Source: a virus. Taken from it: a stretch of DNA of 46,705 nt. The position numbers and the translations under genes are program-made. The DNA is taken from positions 1 through 46,705 of IMG/VR virus record IMGVR_UViG_3300027749_000180. The stretch is one strand, 5' to 3'. Shown here in pieces: positions 39,396-46,705 of this stretch. How positions within the stretch are numbered: the first letter of the stretch is position 1; each line of letters opens with the position of its first letter. Below the pieces are notes generated by a model. The model saw nothing but the letters and a program-made list of their open reading frames with translations, did no database searches and was not told the origin of the DNA.

Positions 39396-39896
39396 TTAAG
39401 CAGAAGCTGGGTTAGCAGAACCGTCAGAGTCGCGGACAGTATATGTGACCGACACAACGATTGAACCAGCAGTTGCGTCAGCAGTGGCCGCTGTAAACGT
39501 GCCATAGATGATTGCATCAGTTGTCCCTACATTGTTGGTTTTGGCTGCTTGGGTAGCTGCTGCAATGGTGGCGGGTGAAGTCTGGACAGCGCTGGTTCCG
39601 CTATTGACCGAAGTCATATAGAAGTTGGATGTGCCACTTGTACCAATAGTAACGCCGCAGTTTGTTGCGCCAGTTAAAGCAGTAATGACATAAATATCAA
39701 AACGCATAATTTGTGCGCCAGCAGGCAGAGTAAACATCTGTACTGCGGTGGGAGATGCCAAAATAGTGGCTGTAGCTGCGGTGTACGACTGAGAAACAAT
39801 CGTTGCGCCCATGTTGCGGATGGTTCCAGCGGTAGTACCGGTAGTGTTTTTAACCGTGCCAAGCAGCCAAGGGCCAAGGTGAGTTGCGAATCCCAT
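39396..39896 (-). CDS. Structural protein of unknown placement, 166 aa
   Basis: The product is Ala/Thr-rich and beta-like: HLGPWLLGTVKNTTGTTAGT, QMFTLPAGAQIMRFDIYVIT and SIVVSVTYTVRDSDG at the end. It resembles small capsid or decoration proteins near major capsid genes in phages, without a named family. It is the first gene behind the promoter at 39984-40012 and has AAGGAAA upstream of the ATG. Confidence 0.65.
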   Translation of the reverse strand: MGFATHLGPWLLGTVKNTTGTTAGTIRNMGATIVSQSYTAATATILASPTAVQMFTLPAGAQIMRFDIYVITALTGATNCGVTIGTSGTSNFYMTSVNSGTSAVQTSPATIAAATQAAKTNNVGTTDAIIYGTFTAATADATAGSIVVSVTYTVRDSDGSANPASA

Positions 39897-39983
39897 GATA
39901 TTTCCTTCATGCAGTTATAGGTGCGTCAATCTTGCATGATGTCTGCCGGGACAGTTTGACACACCGGAAGACCCGGATGCGTA

Positions 39984-40012
39984 TTTATAACACGTTGTTT
40001 AAATCGTTGCAA
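39984..40012 (-). promoter_or_regulatory. Sigma70-type late promoter candidate
   Basis: On the minus strand TTGCAA (40007-40012) and TATAAA (39984-39989) are 17 bases apart, with four and five matches to the two boxes. It lies directly behind the capsid terminator in the longest gene-free stretch of the window (39897-40068). It would reinitiate transcription for the genes from 39896 downwards. Confidence 0.6.
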
Positions 40013-40013
40013 C

Positions 40014-40041
40014 AAATAAAAAAGGCCCCCGAAGGAGCCTT
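40014..40041 (-). terminator. Intrinsic terminator of the capsid operon
   Basis: On the minus strand AAGGCTCC and GGGGCCTT form an eight-pair stem with one G-T pair and a TTCG tetraloop (40022-40041), followed by a TTTTTTATT tract. It lies 28 bases past the major capsid stop. This is the clearest minus-strand terminator in the window. Confidence 0.88.
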
Positions 40042-40068
40042 CCAAAATGCCCTTGTGGGGCCGTTTGA

Positions 40069-40980
40069 TTAGGACGAACCGGGCGAACCGAAGATGCCCA
40101 ATGGGTCAGACACGCCGAAGCTATAACGCTCGCGGGCTTTGTAACGAACGTTACCTGTGTCAAAGTCGCCGTCCATGCTGTTTTGCAGCGGAGTACGGAC
40201 AAAGTGCTTCAAGCCGTTTGGCACGTCAGTCAACAGGAACCAGCCGTTGGTGTCTGTCAAGAAGTGGTTAACGGTGTAGCCTTCAGGAATCGAGCCGTTG
40301 TTCTTCAAAGCGTTGATGTCGTTGTCGGTTGTACCAACGCGCAACTCGGTTTCGAGCAGGCGGGTAGCCACGAACATCAATGATGGAGGAACGATCAACT
40401 TCTTAGGCTTAGCAGCGATCAACAGACCACGTTCATCAGTCCAAGCAGCGATTTGAATAACAGCGTTTTCCAACGATGTTTCGTTCAAGTCAGCGCCAGT
40501 CGAAGGACGGTTGCTGTTAGTACCACCAGACACCAGAGGGTGAGCTGTAGAGCACAGAACCACGCCGTCGCCGTATGTAGGGCCACCGGTAAAGGCGTTG
40601 TTCAACACGTAAGCAGCTTTAACTTGCTTGGTGTAAGCCATACCACGGGCCAAAGCCTTGGTGTAGCGGCTGGACAACGAGTCATACAAGTTGTCTTCCA
40701 CTGCTTCTTCCGTGATGGAAAAACCCATTGCGATGGTTTCGTGGGTGTAACGAGCAGTCCATGCTTCCTGTGCGTTGTCATAAGCGATGGCAGAGCCTTC
40801 GTTCTTAACAGGTGCAGCAGAGAAACCAGACAGTTTCGTTTCTTCTTCAAAGCTACGCTCAGATGTCTCTGTTTCGTAGATTTCTTTGTGCTCTTCGCCG
40901 TATTTAGCGTACTCCAAGCCGAACAAAGCGTTCAGACCGGGGAGCAATTCCTTGAGCAGTTGTGCGCGTGAAATAGCCAT
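40069..40980 (-). CDS. Major capsid protein, 303 aa
   Basis: The protein has an HK97-fold-like order: an N-terminal helical arm (AQLLKELLPGLNALFGLEYA), a long loop (YETETSERSFEEETKLSGFS), a spine helix (NLYDSLSSRYTKALARGMAY), VVLCSTAHPL in the loop region and a C-terminal beta domain (PKKLIVPPSLMFVATRLLET). This most resembles the Mu gpT-type head proteins, to my memory. It is the main shell subunit. The start has a strong AAGGAG and the gene lies between the decoration-like gene and the capsid terminator, as expected for high expression. Confidence 0.85.
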   Translation of the reverse strand: MAISRAQLLKELLPGLNALFGLEYAKYGEEHKEIYETETSERSFEEETKLSGFSAAPVKNEGSAIAYDNAQEAWTARYTHETIAMGFSITEEAVEDNLYDSLSSRYTKALARGMAYTKQVKAAYVLNNAFTGGPTYGDGVVLCSTAHPLVSGGTNSNRPSTGADLNETSLENAVIQIAAWTDERGLLIAAKPKKLIVPPSLMFVATRLLETELRVGTTDNDINALKNNGSIPEGYTVNHFLTDTNGWFLLTDVPNGLKHFVRTPLQNSMDGDFDTGNVRYKARERYSFGVSDPLGIFGSPGSS

Positions 40981-40991
40981 GATTTAGCTCC

Positions 40992-41606
40992 TTAGATACC
41001 GGTAGTACTGTTGTACTGGGCGGTGTTGAACTTCACGAGGAACTCGTAGTACGTAGTAGCAGCAACGTTGGCAGCGCCAGTTGCAGTATCAGGCACAACG
41101 TCAACCACGCGGACGGGCAAGGTGTTGGTAGTGTTGGCGGAAGAACCGTCAATACCGTAGTACGAATCACCGGTGGTGGTCGAACCAACGTTTGCAACCA
41201 AAGCCACGTTAGCGCCAACAATCGCACGGCTGTAAGCCGTAGGAGTAGTTGAGCTAGCGACAGTAGCGCAGACCTTGAACACAGCACTTGGATCATCCAC
41301 AACATAGCCAAACGACATGTTGGTAGATGTGGATTGAGCTGCTGGGTAGTACTGACCCTGAACTGGCTGACCAGACGAGTTAGTGTACGAGCAACCAACC
41401 AACACGCCAATGATGCTGCCGGAGTCAGTGGTAGATGCAGCGACCAAATAGCCGCTGGTGTTAACAGCAACAGTGTCGCCGTTCAAAATCGCAGTAGCGT
41501 AAGCAGGTGCGATGGGGATTTGACGGATCGCTCCGGCGTAAGGCAAACCATCCAAGCGATTGAGTGGTTTAAAGCCATACGTCTTGTCAATGGTAGGATA
41601 TGCCAT
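40992..41606 (-). CDS. Probable capsid decoration protein, 204 aa
   Basis: The product is rich in Ala, Thr, Ser and Val with beta patterns (AYATAILNGDTVAVNTSGYL, IGVLVGCSYTNSSGQPVQGQ, GYVVDDPSAVFKVCATV). YGFKPLNRLDGLPYAGAI at the start is a sequence I recall from head proteins of aquatic phages. It lies immediately upstream of the major capsid gene with an 11-base gap, so a head decoration or minor head role is likely. No enzyme motif. Confidence 0.65.
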   Translation of the reverse strand: MAYPTIDKTYGFKPLNRLDGLPYAGAIRQIPIAPAYATAILNGDTVAVNTSGYLVAASTTDSGSIIGVLVGCSYTNSSGQPVQGQYYPAAQSTSTNMSFGYVVDDPSAVFKVCATVASSTTPTAYSRAIVGANVALVANVGSTTTGDSYYGIDGSSANTTNTLPVRVVDVVPDTATGAANVAATTYYEFLVKFNTAQYNSTTGI

Positions 41607-41624
41607 TATCAGACTCCAAAAAGA

Positions 41625-42083
41625 TTAAATACCTTTACCAAAAGTCACCTTAGAGCTTCGTTCTTTGAACATCGGCATCCGAGGATCGTTCTCGCGCATG
41701 AAGGTGTTATCTACTGATTGCATCTGCGCCTCTGCCTGTTGGCGGTAATACGCATCACGCTGTTCAGTAAACTCCACCGGGGTTTTGCAAAGCAACAAAC
41801 CACCTACCTCGATACTGTCTGGGAATTTATTCTGCGCCGCAGAAAACAGACGAATCTCGGGATGTTCGGAAGCCTTAACGGGTTCCCAGCCTTCGGCAAG
41901 CTTTGAGGAATAGTTCGTGGCATCGTCTTTGCCGAGCGATGAAATACGAATCCAGCGAAACGCATAACCCTCTTCCGGATTCGGATCGGGCAGAAGTTTG
42001 GGGGGCATCCATTGTTTAGGACGCTCAGCCCTCTCGCGGGTATCAAGCTCACGACTCATACGGTTGGACTTATCCATTTTCAT
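41625..42083 (-). CDS. Small head-block protein of unknown function, 152 aa
   Basis: The protein is charged, starts MKMDKSNRMSRELDTRERAE, has EEGYAFRWIRISSLGKDDAT and YSSKLAEGWEPVKASEHPEI, a pattern I recall from short proteins between scaffold and capsid genes in aquatic phages, and ends with helices. It may help head assembly. Its start overlaps the scaffold-like gene as ATGA. Confidence 0.65.
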   Translation of the reverse strand: MKMDKSNRMSRELDTRERAERPKQWMPPKLLPDPNPEEGYAFRWIRISSLGKDDATNYSSKLAEGWEPVKASEHPEIRLFSAAQNKFPDSIEVGGLLLCKTPVEFTEQRDAYYRQQAEAQMQSVDNTFMRENDPRMPMFKERSSKVTFGKGI

Positions 42084-43036
42084 TTCCTCATTTCTTCAGC
42101 AACCTTACGAGCATAGAGTTCCAAAGGAACACCAAGCCGTTTGGCGATATTCACCTGTGTCTGCGTCAGCACGATCTTTTTGGGCGCTGTGCTACGTGTT
42201 GCAGGTGCAACGTTGTTGGATTTAGTACGTTGAGGTTTCGCATCAACGGACTCTCCGGTTCCAAACTGATCCGGGAATCTTTCCTTTACGTCAGCGTTGA
42301 TACGTTTATAGTATTCATCGCTGCCCGCTGGGATACCTTCTTCAAGCAAATCCTCGTGCAGTCCCAGAGCATAAGAGGTCATGCGTCTGTTCTTGCCAAA
42401 CCACGGATTTTCTTCCTGCCAAGCAAGCAGTTTTCCATCCACGGGCGCAGGTTGTGCCTGTTGTGCTGGCATTTGTACAGGAGTTTCATCCACCTGTAAA
42501 GGGGTCGGTTTGAAATTGTTAACTTTATCTGCCCTAATTTTGGCATTGGTTAACGCTTCCTGAGCTTCAATCAGCTTTTCCGAGTCGCCAGACTCGTACG
42601 CTTCCTTGTAAAGACGTTTGGCATCCTCGATTTCGTTGCCAACAACCCGCTTTGCCTGCTCCAAAAGGGCGGCTTGGTTCTGATTTACAGACCCTTTGAG
42701 ACGTTGGTTTTCCTCGAAAACAGCCTGCGCGACCCGCAAAGCTTCTTCTTTTTCACGCTGAGCTGTCTCTTTTGCGCGACGTTCTTCGTGATAACCCTTG
42801 GAAAAATGCTTGATCCGCTTCTGAACGCCCTCGTCGTACTTGGCCAACTCATCGTCGGTCACTTCCTTGGGGGGCTCAGCCATTGGCTTGCGGCCACGGT
42901 CTTCTGGTGGGGTGTCATCCACCACTTCGATTTCGGTTTGATCCTCTGCTTCAGGTTCAACAACCTTACCGCCTTTGCGGGGGTTATCTACTTCTTCGTC
43001 AGGGAAAGTAAATTCGGTTTTTTCGATTTCAGCCAT
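42080..43036 (-). CDS. Scaffold-like protein, 318 aa
   Basis: The N-terminal 90 residues are acidic and disordered (FPDEEVDNPRKGGKVVEPEA). A long coiled coil covers about residues 95-180 (HEERRAKETAQREKEEALRV, then EENQRLKGSVNQNQAALLEQ). The C-terminus is basic with a helix-turn segment (LTQTQVNIAKRLGVPLELYA). Acidic, coiled-coil, basic-ended proteins just upstream of the major capsid gene are typical scaffolds that guide shell assembly and leave or are cut out. No protease motif is seen here. GGAG precedes the start. Confidence 0.7.
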   Translation of the reverse strand: MAEIEKTEFTFPDEEVDNPRKGGKVVEPEAEDQTEIEVVDDTPPEDRGRKPMAEPPKEVTDDELAKYDEGVQKRIKHFSKGYHEERRAKETAQREKEEALRVAQAVFEENQRLKGSVNQNQAALLEQAKRVVGNEIEDAKRLYKEAYESGDSEKLIEAQEALTNAKIRADKVNNFKPTPLQVDETPVQMPAQQAQPAPVDGKLLAWQEENPWFGKNRRMTSYALGLHEDLLEEGIPAGSDEYYKRINADVKERFPDQFGTGESVDAKPQRTKSNNVAPATRSTAPKKIVLTQTQVNIAKRLGVPLELYARKVAEEMRK

Positions 43037-43038
43037 GA

Positions 43039-43272
43039 TTACTCCTTAACGGGCGGTTGTAACGCCGCAATTTGGCGTTTTAAAACTGCACGTTCAGCCA
43101 ATAAATCGGCAATCATTTGCAGATGCTCTTTGTGGCGAGCCTCCATAACGTTAACCAATTTTTGGAAATCATGCTCCCAAAAAGACATCTTGGCCGTGAG
43201 AAGTTTGGCGTTATACCAAACATGGTCAGTCGTAATGCCTTCGACAATTACGCCTTCTTCAATGTTTTCCAT
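43039..43272 (-). CDS. Small coiled-coil protein, 77 aa
   Basis: The product has a folded N-terminal part (NIEEGVIVEGITTDHVWYNA) and a C-terminal coiled coil (LQMIADLLAERAVLKRQIAA). It is joined closely to the GroES-like and scaffold-like genes and has an AAGGAA binding site. No family is recognised; it could assist assembly. Confidence 0.65.
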   Translation of the reverse strand: MENIEEGVIVEGITTDHVWYNAKLLTAKMSFWEHDFQKLVNVMEARHKEHLQMIADLLAERAVLKRQIAALQPPVKE

Positions 43273-43281
43273 GATGATTCC

Positions 43282-43680
43282 TTATGGGCGCTGGATGCCG
43301 CGTGGGTCCTGTACAACTGCTTGTACAGAATCGTCGTTGATAAGACGCCACTCAGTGCCGTGGATTTTCATCCGCGTACCGGTGTTAGGACGGGTGATGA
43401 TGAAGTCGCCGACTTTGCAAGACGGCCCAGACGGGAACCGCTTTTTGTCTTTGAACGCATCAGGCCCGATCTTGGCCACAAACAACACGGGGGAGAGGAG
43501 CTCCTCGTGCAGCATGGTTTGGCTGGCTTTGAGCAAGCCGCCTTCATATTCCTCTTCTGCTTGGGGGAGCATACACAGGATATGGTAAGTCGCTGGATCA
43601 GGAACCTGCTTGGCTTTTTCCTCAACGGGTTTGTTGAGAATGCCAGACAAATCTACTGCCTGCACATCGAAGTTAGTCAT
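43282..43680 (-). CDS. GroES-like co-chaperonin, 132 aa
   Basis: Residues about 30-125 follow the GroES barrel: ATYHILCMLPQAEEEY as the first strand, EGGLLKAS as the mobile loop that touches GroEL, SPVLFVAKIGPDAF, CKVGDFIITRPNTG and a last strand. A Lys/Glu N-terminus precedes the core. Phages use such proteins (as T4 gp31) to let the host GroEL fold the capsid subunit. Its place between the portal and scaffold-like genes fits. Length is a little more than that of cellular GroES (97 aa). Confidence 0.8.
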   Translation of the reverse strand: MTNFDVQAVDLSGILNKPVEEKAKQVPDPATYHILCMLPQAEEEYEGGLLKASQTMLHEELLSPVLFVAKIGPDAFKDKKRFPSGPSCKVGDFIITRPNTGTRMKIHGTEWRLINDDSVQAVVQDPRGIQRP

Positions 43681-43873
43681 CGTCAGAGTCTTTCAATTTA
43701 CGCACGAGGTCACCGAGTTCGTACTGAGCGAGTTGGAGACCTCGGATAGTCCCGCTCAGTTCTTTGTAGTGATCGTAGGATTTCGCTCCACCATCACACA
43801 AAACCGACCTGAAGCTCTCAATCTGAACTTCAAGTTTTTTGTTTAACACCTCAAAAAGTTTCGGGTCCATCAT
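43673..43873 (-). CDS. Small helical protein next to portal, 66 aa
   Basis: The product is a short alpha-helical protein (LFEVLNKKLEVQIESFRSVL, then YKELSGTIRGLQLAQYELGD and an acidic end SDDD). From memory, similar proteins sit directly after portal genes in several aquatic phages. Function unknown. The start overlaps the portal stop as ATGA; an internal Met at position 2 is an alternative. Confidence 0.7.
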   Translation of the reverse strand: MMDPKLFEVLNKKLEVQIESFRSVLCDGGAKSYDHYKELSGTIRGLQLAQYELGDLVRKLKDSDDD

Positions 43874-46452
43874 TCATCCTTTGGCTTCTGGTTCATCCGC
43901 GCCATCTCAGCGTGAGCTAACTTCTGGCGGTGGGCCATGTCGGCGTGTGAAAGTTTTTGCCCGTGAACTTGGCCACCATGCGCCAATTTCTGACCGTGGG
44001 CTTGTTGTTGCTGCGCCATAGCTGCTTGTTGTTGCTGCGCTGCCATCTGTTGTTGTTGCTGCGCCGCTTGCATCTCTTGCGCGTGCCGCTCTATTTGCAT
44101 CTGCATCTCAATGCGGTGCTGCTCAGCTAACATAACTGGGTCAGGATTCTGACTACCCTGTGCTTGCGCTTTGAGTTCAATCTCTGCTTGGCGGAGCAAC
44201 AATTCACCCTCGACCTTCTTAGCCTTGGTGTCGGCGTCTTGCTTCTTAATCTGCAACTCTTGCTGCTGCATCTGGATGATCGGGTCTTGCTGTTGCTGCT
44301 GTGCTTGTTGCTGAGCCGCTTGCGCTTTGTCCATGTTGAGCAACTGAGCCGCAGCCTGAGCTACAAGCTTAGACAACTCAACTTCAGTGTCCTCATCAAG
44401 TTCGGCATCAGGTGCTGGCAGTGTCGCGCCAAGCTGCTCTTGAATCTTGTTGCGGTACGAGAACGCAACGTGCTCAGCAACGTGGGCCATGATGGCCGCT
44501 TGCATCTGCTGCGCCATCGGATTCTGTCCGATCTGCGCCATGATGACCGGGTCTTGCATCATTGACATGTGAACTGCAATGTGAGATTCGTGGTCTTGGA
44601 AGATAAACGCTTTAGTGGGCTTGGCTGTCAAGAAACTCATGTTCTCGCTGACCGGGTCACGAGGTTTCAAGTCATCATCAGTGGGCACGAGCTTGTCAGC
44701 GTTCTTCACGCCCAACACCTCAATCATCTGGCGGTGCAACTCGGGCAAGTTGTAAATCTGCGGAGCGCCTTGGGCCAACTGAATGACCGCTTGATACTGC
44801 ATGATCCGCTGCGCCATCGTCGCACTGTTCGGGTCCGACACTGGAATAACGTCCACCATGTCGTAGTCTTCGCGCTTGGCCTTGCGGTCACCAGACGCCG
44901 GATCAAAACTGTACTCGCCCGGAGTATTGTCACGAATAATGTCGCGCAGTAATTTAAACTCCTGTTTCATCGAATAGTGAATACGCGCCTGAACCGCGCT
45001 CATCGTCTTGAGTTGACGCTCAAGCAGAGCCAGTGTTGTACCCACAGGAGCGTTCGCCCCCATGTCGCTGACGTTCATATCCGCAACAGAACCTAAACGA
45101 CGGCCCTCTTCGGTAATCTTATCCAACAACCCCGCCAAAACTTGACTTGGTTCTTTGTACGGCAGGGGCATGATGTTGTCGCGCACCGAACCGCTTGGTA
45201 CATCCACATCTCTCCACTCGCCGGGAGTGATCGGAGTGTCGTCACCTTTGATCCGCAGACCCCGGGCTTTCAAGCCGCCGGGCAAGTTAGCCAGCGTACC
45301 AGCATCAATTAACTGACGAACCAGTGAAGTGCCAGCACGGGCATAACCCCCAATCAAATGTATCAATCCCAACCCATACGCGCCGAAGCCGGGCACGTAC
45401 GTGTACTGCACGAAGTGTTGACGCTTAAGTTGGCGCTTGTCGTCTTCTTCCCAGTTACGGCGGATGGCCAACACCTTTGTCGTACCGCGCTCAACAGTGA
45501 TGACGTATGGACGGGCGATGCCGTCCTCATCCTCGTAGCCCGCCAAGTCGTAGTCAACGTGTATCTCAAGAATCTGGAACCGATCATCATCAGTCAGTGA
45601 GTAGCCCTGATCCTCGGCTTTCTTCTTCTCCACATCAGTGTGAATAGTCTGCGGATCACCCAACTCCACGTCGCGGTAGAACCCAGCCACCTGCAACTTC
45701 AGAACCTCGTTCTTGGTCTTACGCATGATGTGCGTAAGACGCTCGGATGTGTTCGCGCTGGACGCGCCGTACGGAATGATGATGTCTTCAGCAGGGATGA
45801 ACATCGCCACCTGACGATCAAGCGACGGATCAAAGTACACCTTCTTGAACGCGCTGCCCGCCAGACCCAAGTTGTACAACATGCGCTCATGTTCAGGGCG
45901 ATACTCCTGCATCACCTCGGTGAGCTGATAGTTCATGTCATCACGAACGCGCTCCGCTGCTTCTTCTTTAAGTCTGTCAATCGCTCCAATAATCTCAGTT
46001 TTGACGGGACCCGCAGCCGGGAAAGTCTCAATAATAGTCTCGCTCTGGAATTTAACGGCAGCTTCTGTGAGGACTGTAGAGTAGACACCACACGCCCCCA
46101 GCCACGGTTCGGTACGCTCTTCATACTTCATCCCCAGAACATCAAGACCCTTGACGTACATCTCAACCCAGTCCTTGCGACTGTTGATGTCCGCATCCAC
46201 CATCTCCAGCAAGTCACCCGCAACCTTCTGAAGTTCGCCCTCGTCCATCTCTTCGGCCAAGTTGGCGTTGAAATCTTCCTCTTCTTCCTTGGGCATCAAG
46301 TCAATGACCATGCCGTCAAGCCCGATCTGCACGCCCTCTGGATTCTCGATGGCAATCTCAATGCCCGGACCATCTGCGATGTCCTCTGGTTGTGCCAGTG
46401 AGTCCAAGCCCAGCGGAGCTTGCGACAGTGAGGGGAACATATTTGTTGCCAT
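43870..46452 (-). CDS. Portal protein, 860 aa
   Basis: The N-terminal half has NSRKDWVEMYVKGLDVLGMK, WLGACGVYSTVLTEAAVKFQ, YRPEHERMLYNLGLAGSAFK and PAEDIIIPYGASS, the order of large portal proteins of short-tailed phages. They form the dodecameric vertex through which DNA passes. The C-terminal 200 residues are Gln-rich with long QQ tracts, and the last 40 hold repeats of HGQKLAHG. An acidic linker (KEEEEDFNANLAEEMDEGEL) occurs near residue 60. It lies between the large terminase and small head genes and has AAGGA upstream. It is longer than most portals mainly because of this tail. Confidence 0.88.
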   Translation of the reverse strand: MATNMFPSLSQAPLGLDSLAQPEDIADGPGIEIAIENPEGVQIGLDGMVIDLMPKEEEEDFNANLAEEMDEGELQKVAGDLLEMVDADINSRKDWVEMYVKGLDVLGMKYEERTEPWLGACGVYSTVLTEAAVKFQSETIIETFPAAGPVKTEIIGAIDRLKEEAAERVRDDMNYQLTEVMQEYRPEHERMLYNLGLAGSAFKKVYFDPSLDRQVAMFIPAEDIIIPYGASSANTSERLTHIMRKTKNEVLKLQVAGFYRDVELGDPQTIHTDVEKKKAEDQGYSLTDDDRFQILEIHVDYDLAGYEDEDGIARPYVITVERGTTKVLAIRRNWEEDDKRQLKRQHFVQYTYVPGFGAYGLGLIHLIGGYARAGTSLVRQLIDAGTLANLPGGLKARGLRIKGDDTPITPGEWRDVDVPSGSVRDNIMPLPYKEPSQVLAGLLDKITEEGRRLGSVADMNVSDMGANAPVGTTLALLERQLKTMSAVQARIHYSMKQEFKLLRDIIRDNTPGEYSFDPASGDRKAKREDYDMVDVIPVSDPNSATMAQRIMQYQAVIQLAQGAPQIYNLPELHRQMIEVLGVKNADKLVPTDDDLKPRDPVSENMSFLTAKPTKAFIFQDHESHIAVHMSMMQDPVIMAQIGQNPMAQQMQAAIMAHVAEHVAFSYRNKIQEQLGATLPAPDAELDEDTEVELSKLVAQAAAQLLNMDKAQAAQQQAQQQQQDPIIQMQQQELQIKKQDADTKAKKVEGELLLRQAEIELKAQAQGSQNPDPVMLAEQHRIEMQMQIERHAQEMQAAQQQQQMAAQQQQAAMAQQQQAHGQKLAHGGQVHGQKLSHADMAHRQKLAHAEMARMNQKPKDE

Positions 46453-46460
46453 ATCAATCC

Positions 46461-46705
46461 TTAGTAGAACGCAGCTTTCTTGCTGCGGAAATATCTGATC
46501 TCTTCTGGCTCGTCCGACGGCAGTCGAAGGAACCCGCCTTGGCGGAACCGCATCAGTGCAAGCGTCATCGAGTCAACCAAGTCATCGTGTTCGCCCGACG
46601 GGAACGAACCTACTTCGTCAACCAATTCTTCAGCCCACTGCGTGCGCGGTAACCACACTTTCCCAGACGCAATTATGTCTGAGACCGAGTTCAAGCGGGC
46701 AATTT
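46461..46705 (-). CDS. terL: Large terminase subunit, C-terminal end (partial)
   Basis: The open frame runs to the window edge, so only the last 81 residues are seen. They hold GKVWLPRTQWAEELVDEVGS and GEHDDLVDSMTLALMRFRQG, the C-terminal nuclease-domain ending typical of phage large terminases, with the DD of the last active-site motif. The enzyme packages DNA into heads by ATP-driven movement and cuts the concatemer. The ATPase part lies outside the window. A short gap leads to the portal gene. Confidence 0.85.
   Translation of the reverse strand, partial: IARLNSVSDIIASGKVWLPRTQWAEELVDEVGSFPSGEHDDLVDSMTLALMRFRQGGFLRLPSDEPEEIRYFRSKKAAFY

Noticed and set aside
39897-40068. Possible tRNA or small RNA gene in the largest gap
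   Set aside because: No cloverleaf, CCA end or TTC-arm signature is visible. The stretch is explained by a terminator and a promoter.
42674-43588. Long + strand open frame of 304 codons
   Set aside because: It lies antisense to the scaffold-like, 77-aa and GroES-like genes, has no ribosome site or recognisable domain, and its length follows from the codon bias of those genes.
45640-46401. Long + strand open frame of 253 codons
   Set aside because: It is antisense to the portal gene and shows no motif or coherent protein pattern.

Overview
The window is most of the genome of a tailed double-stranded DNA phage, probably a short-tailed (podovirus-like) phage of a Gram-negative bacterium. The evidence is a terminase-portal-capsid block, head-tail adaptor-like and tail-nozzle-like proteins, four large ejection-type proteins, a chaperone-ended tail fibre, and a lysis cassette with a lipoprotein. 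Several genes resemble families I know from uncultured freshwater and marine phages, but the host cannot be fixed from sequence alone. I see no tRNA, rRNA, CRISPR array, insertion sequence, integrase, DNA polymerase or small terminase. The right edge cuts the large terminase gene, and the left edge may cut into an earlier gene region.

Layout. Positions 14-8847 are on the + strand and look like the early and replication arm. About eleven very small, overlapping genes are followed by an HNH-like protein and an SNF2-type helicase. A consensus-like promoter with a palindrome in its spacer comes next (4184-4212), then a putative ssDNA-binding protein, a small HTH protein, a folded intergenic element (5743-5812) and a 943-residue primase-helicase. 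A hairpin and an intrinsic terminator (8851-8923) separate this arm from the late arm.

Positions 8922-46705 are almost all on the - strand and are read from right to left: terminase (partial), portal, small protein, GroES-like co-chaperonin, scaffold-like protein, probable decoration protein and major capsid protein. A UUCG-loop terminator and a good sigma70-type promoter (39984-40041) follow the capsid gene. Beyond them lie two surface-like proteins, a glycosyltransferase, an island of small basic proteins (36212-38122 and 34433-34890), two adaptor-like proteins, paralogous structural proteins, a 20-residue-repeat protein and the tail fibre. The lysis genes, a GNAT acetyltransferase, a metallophosphoesterase, the tail nozzle-like protein and the ejection proteins of 514, 1245, 605 and 2351 residues complete the arm. 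One small acidic gene at 25623-25829 runs against the late strand.

The genes are packed very tightly. Neighbours are joined by ATGA, GTGA, TTGA or TAATG overlaps, or by a recurring TGATATG stop-start junction, which suggests strong translational coupling. No stretch longer than about 175 bases lacks a gene. The most unusual content is the island of tiny basic proteins sharing RADG-type and GG-type peptides, the GG-x-I/V motif recurring across virion proteins, the repeat and paralogue expansions among structural genes, and several compact regulatory elements.
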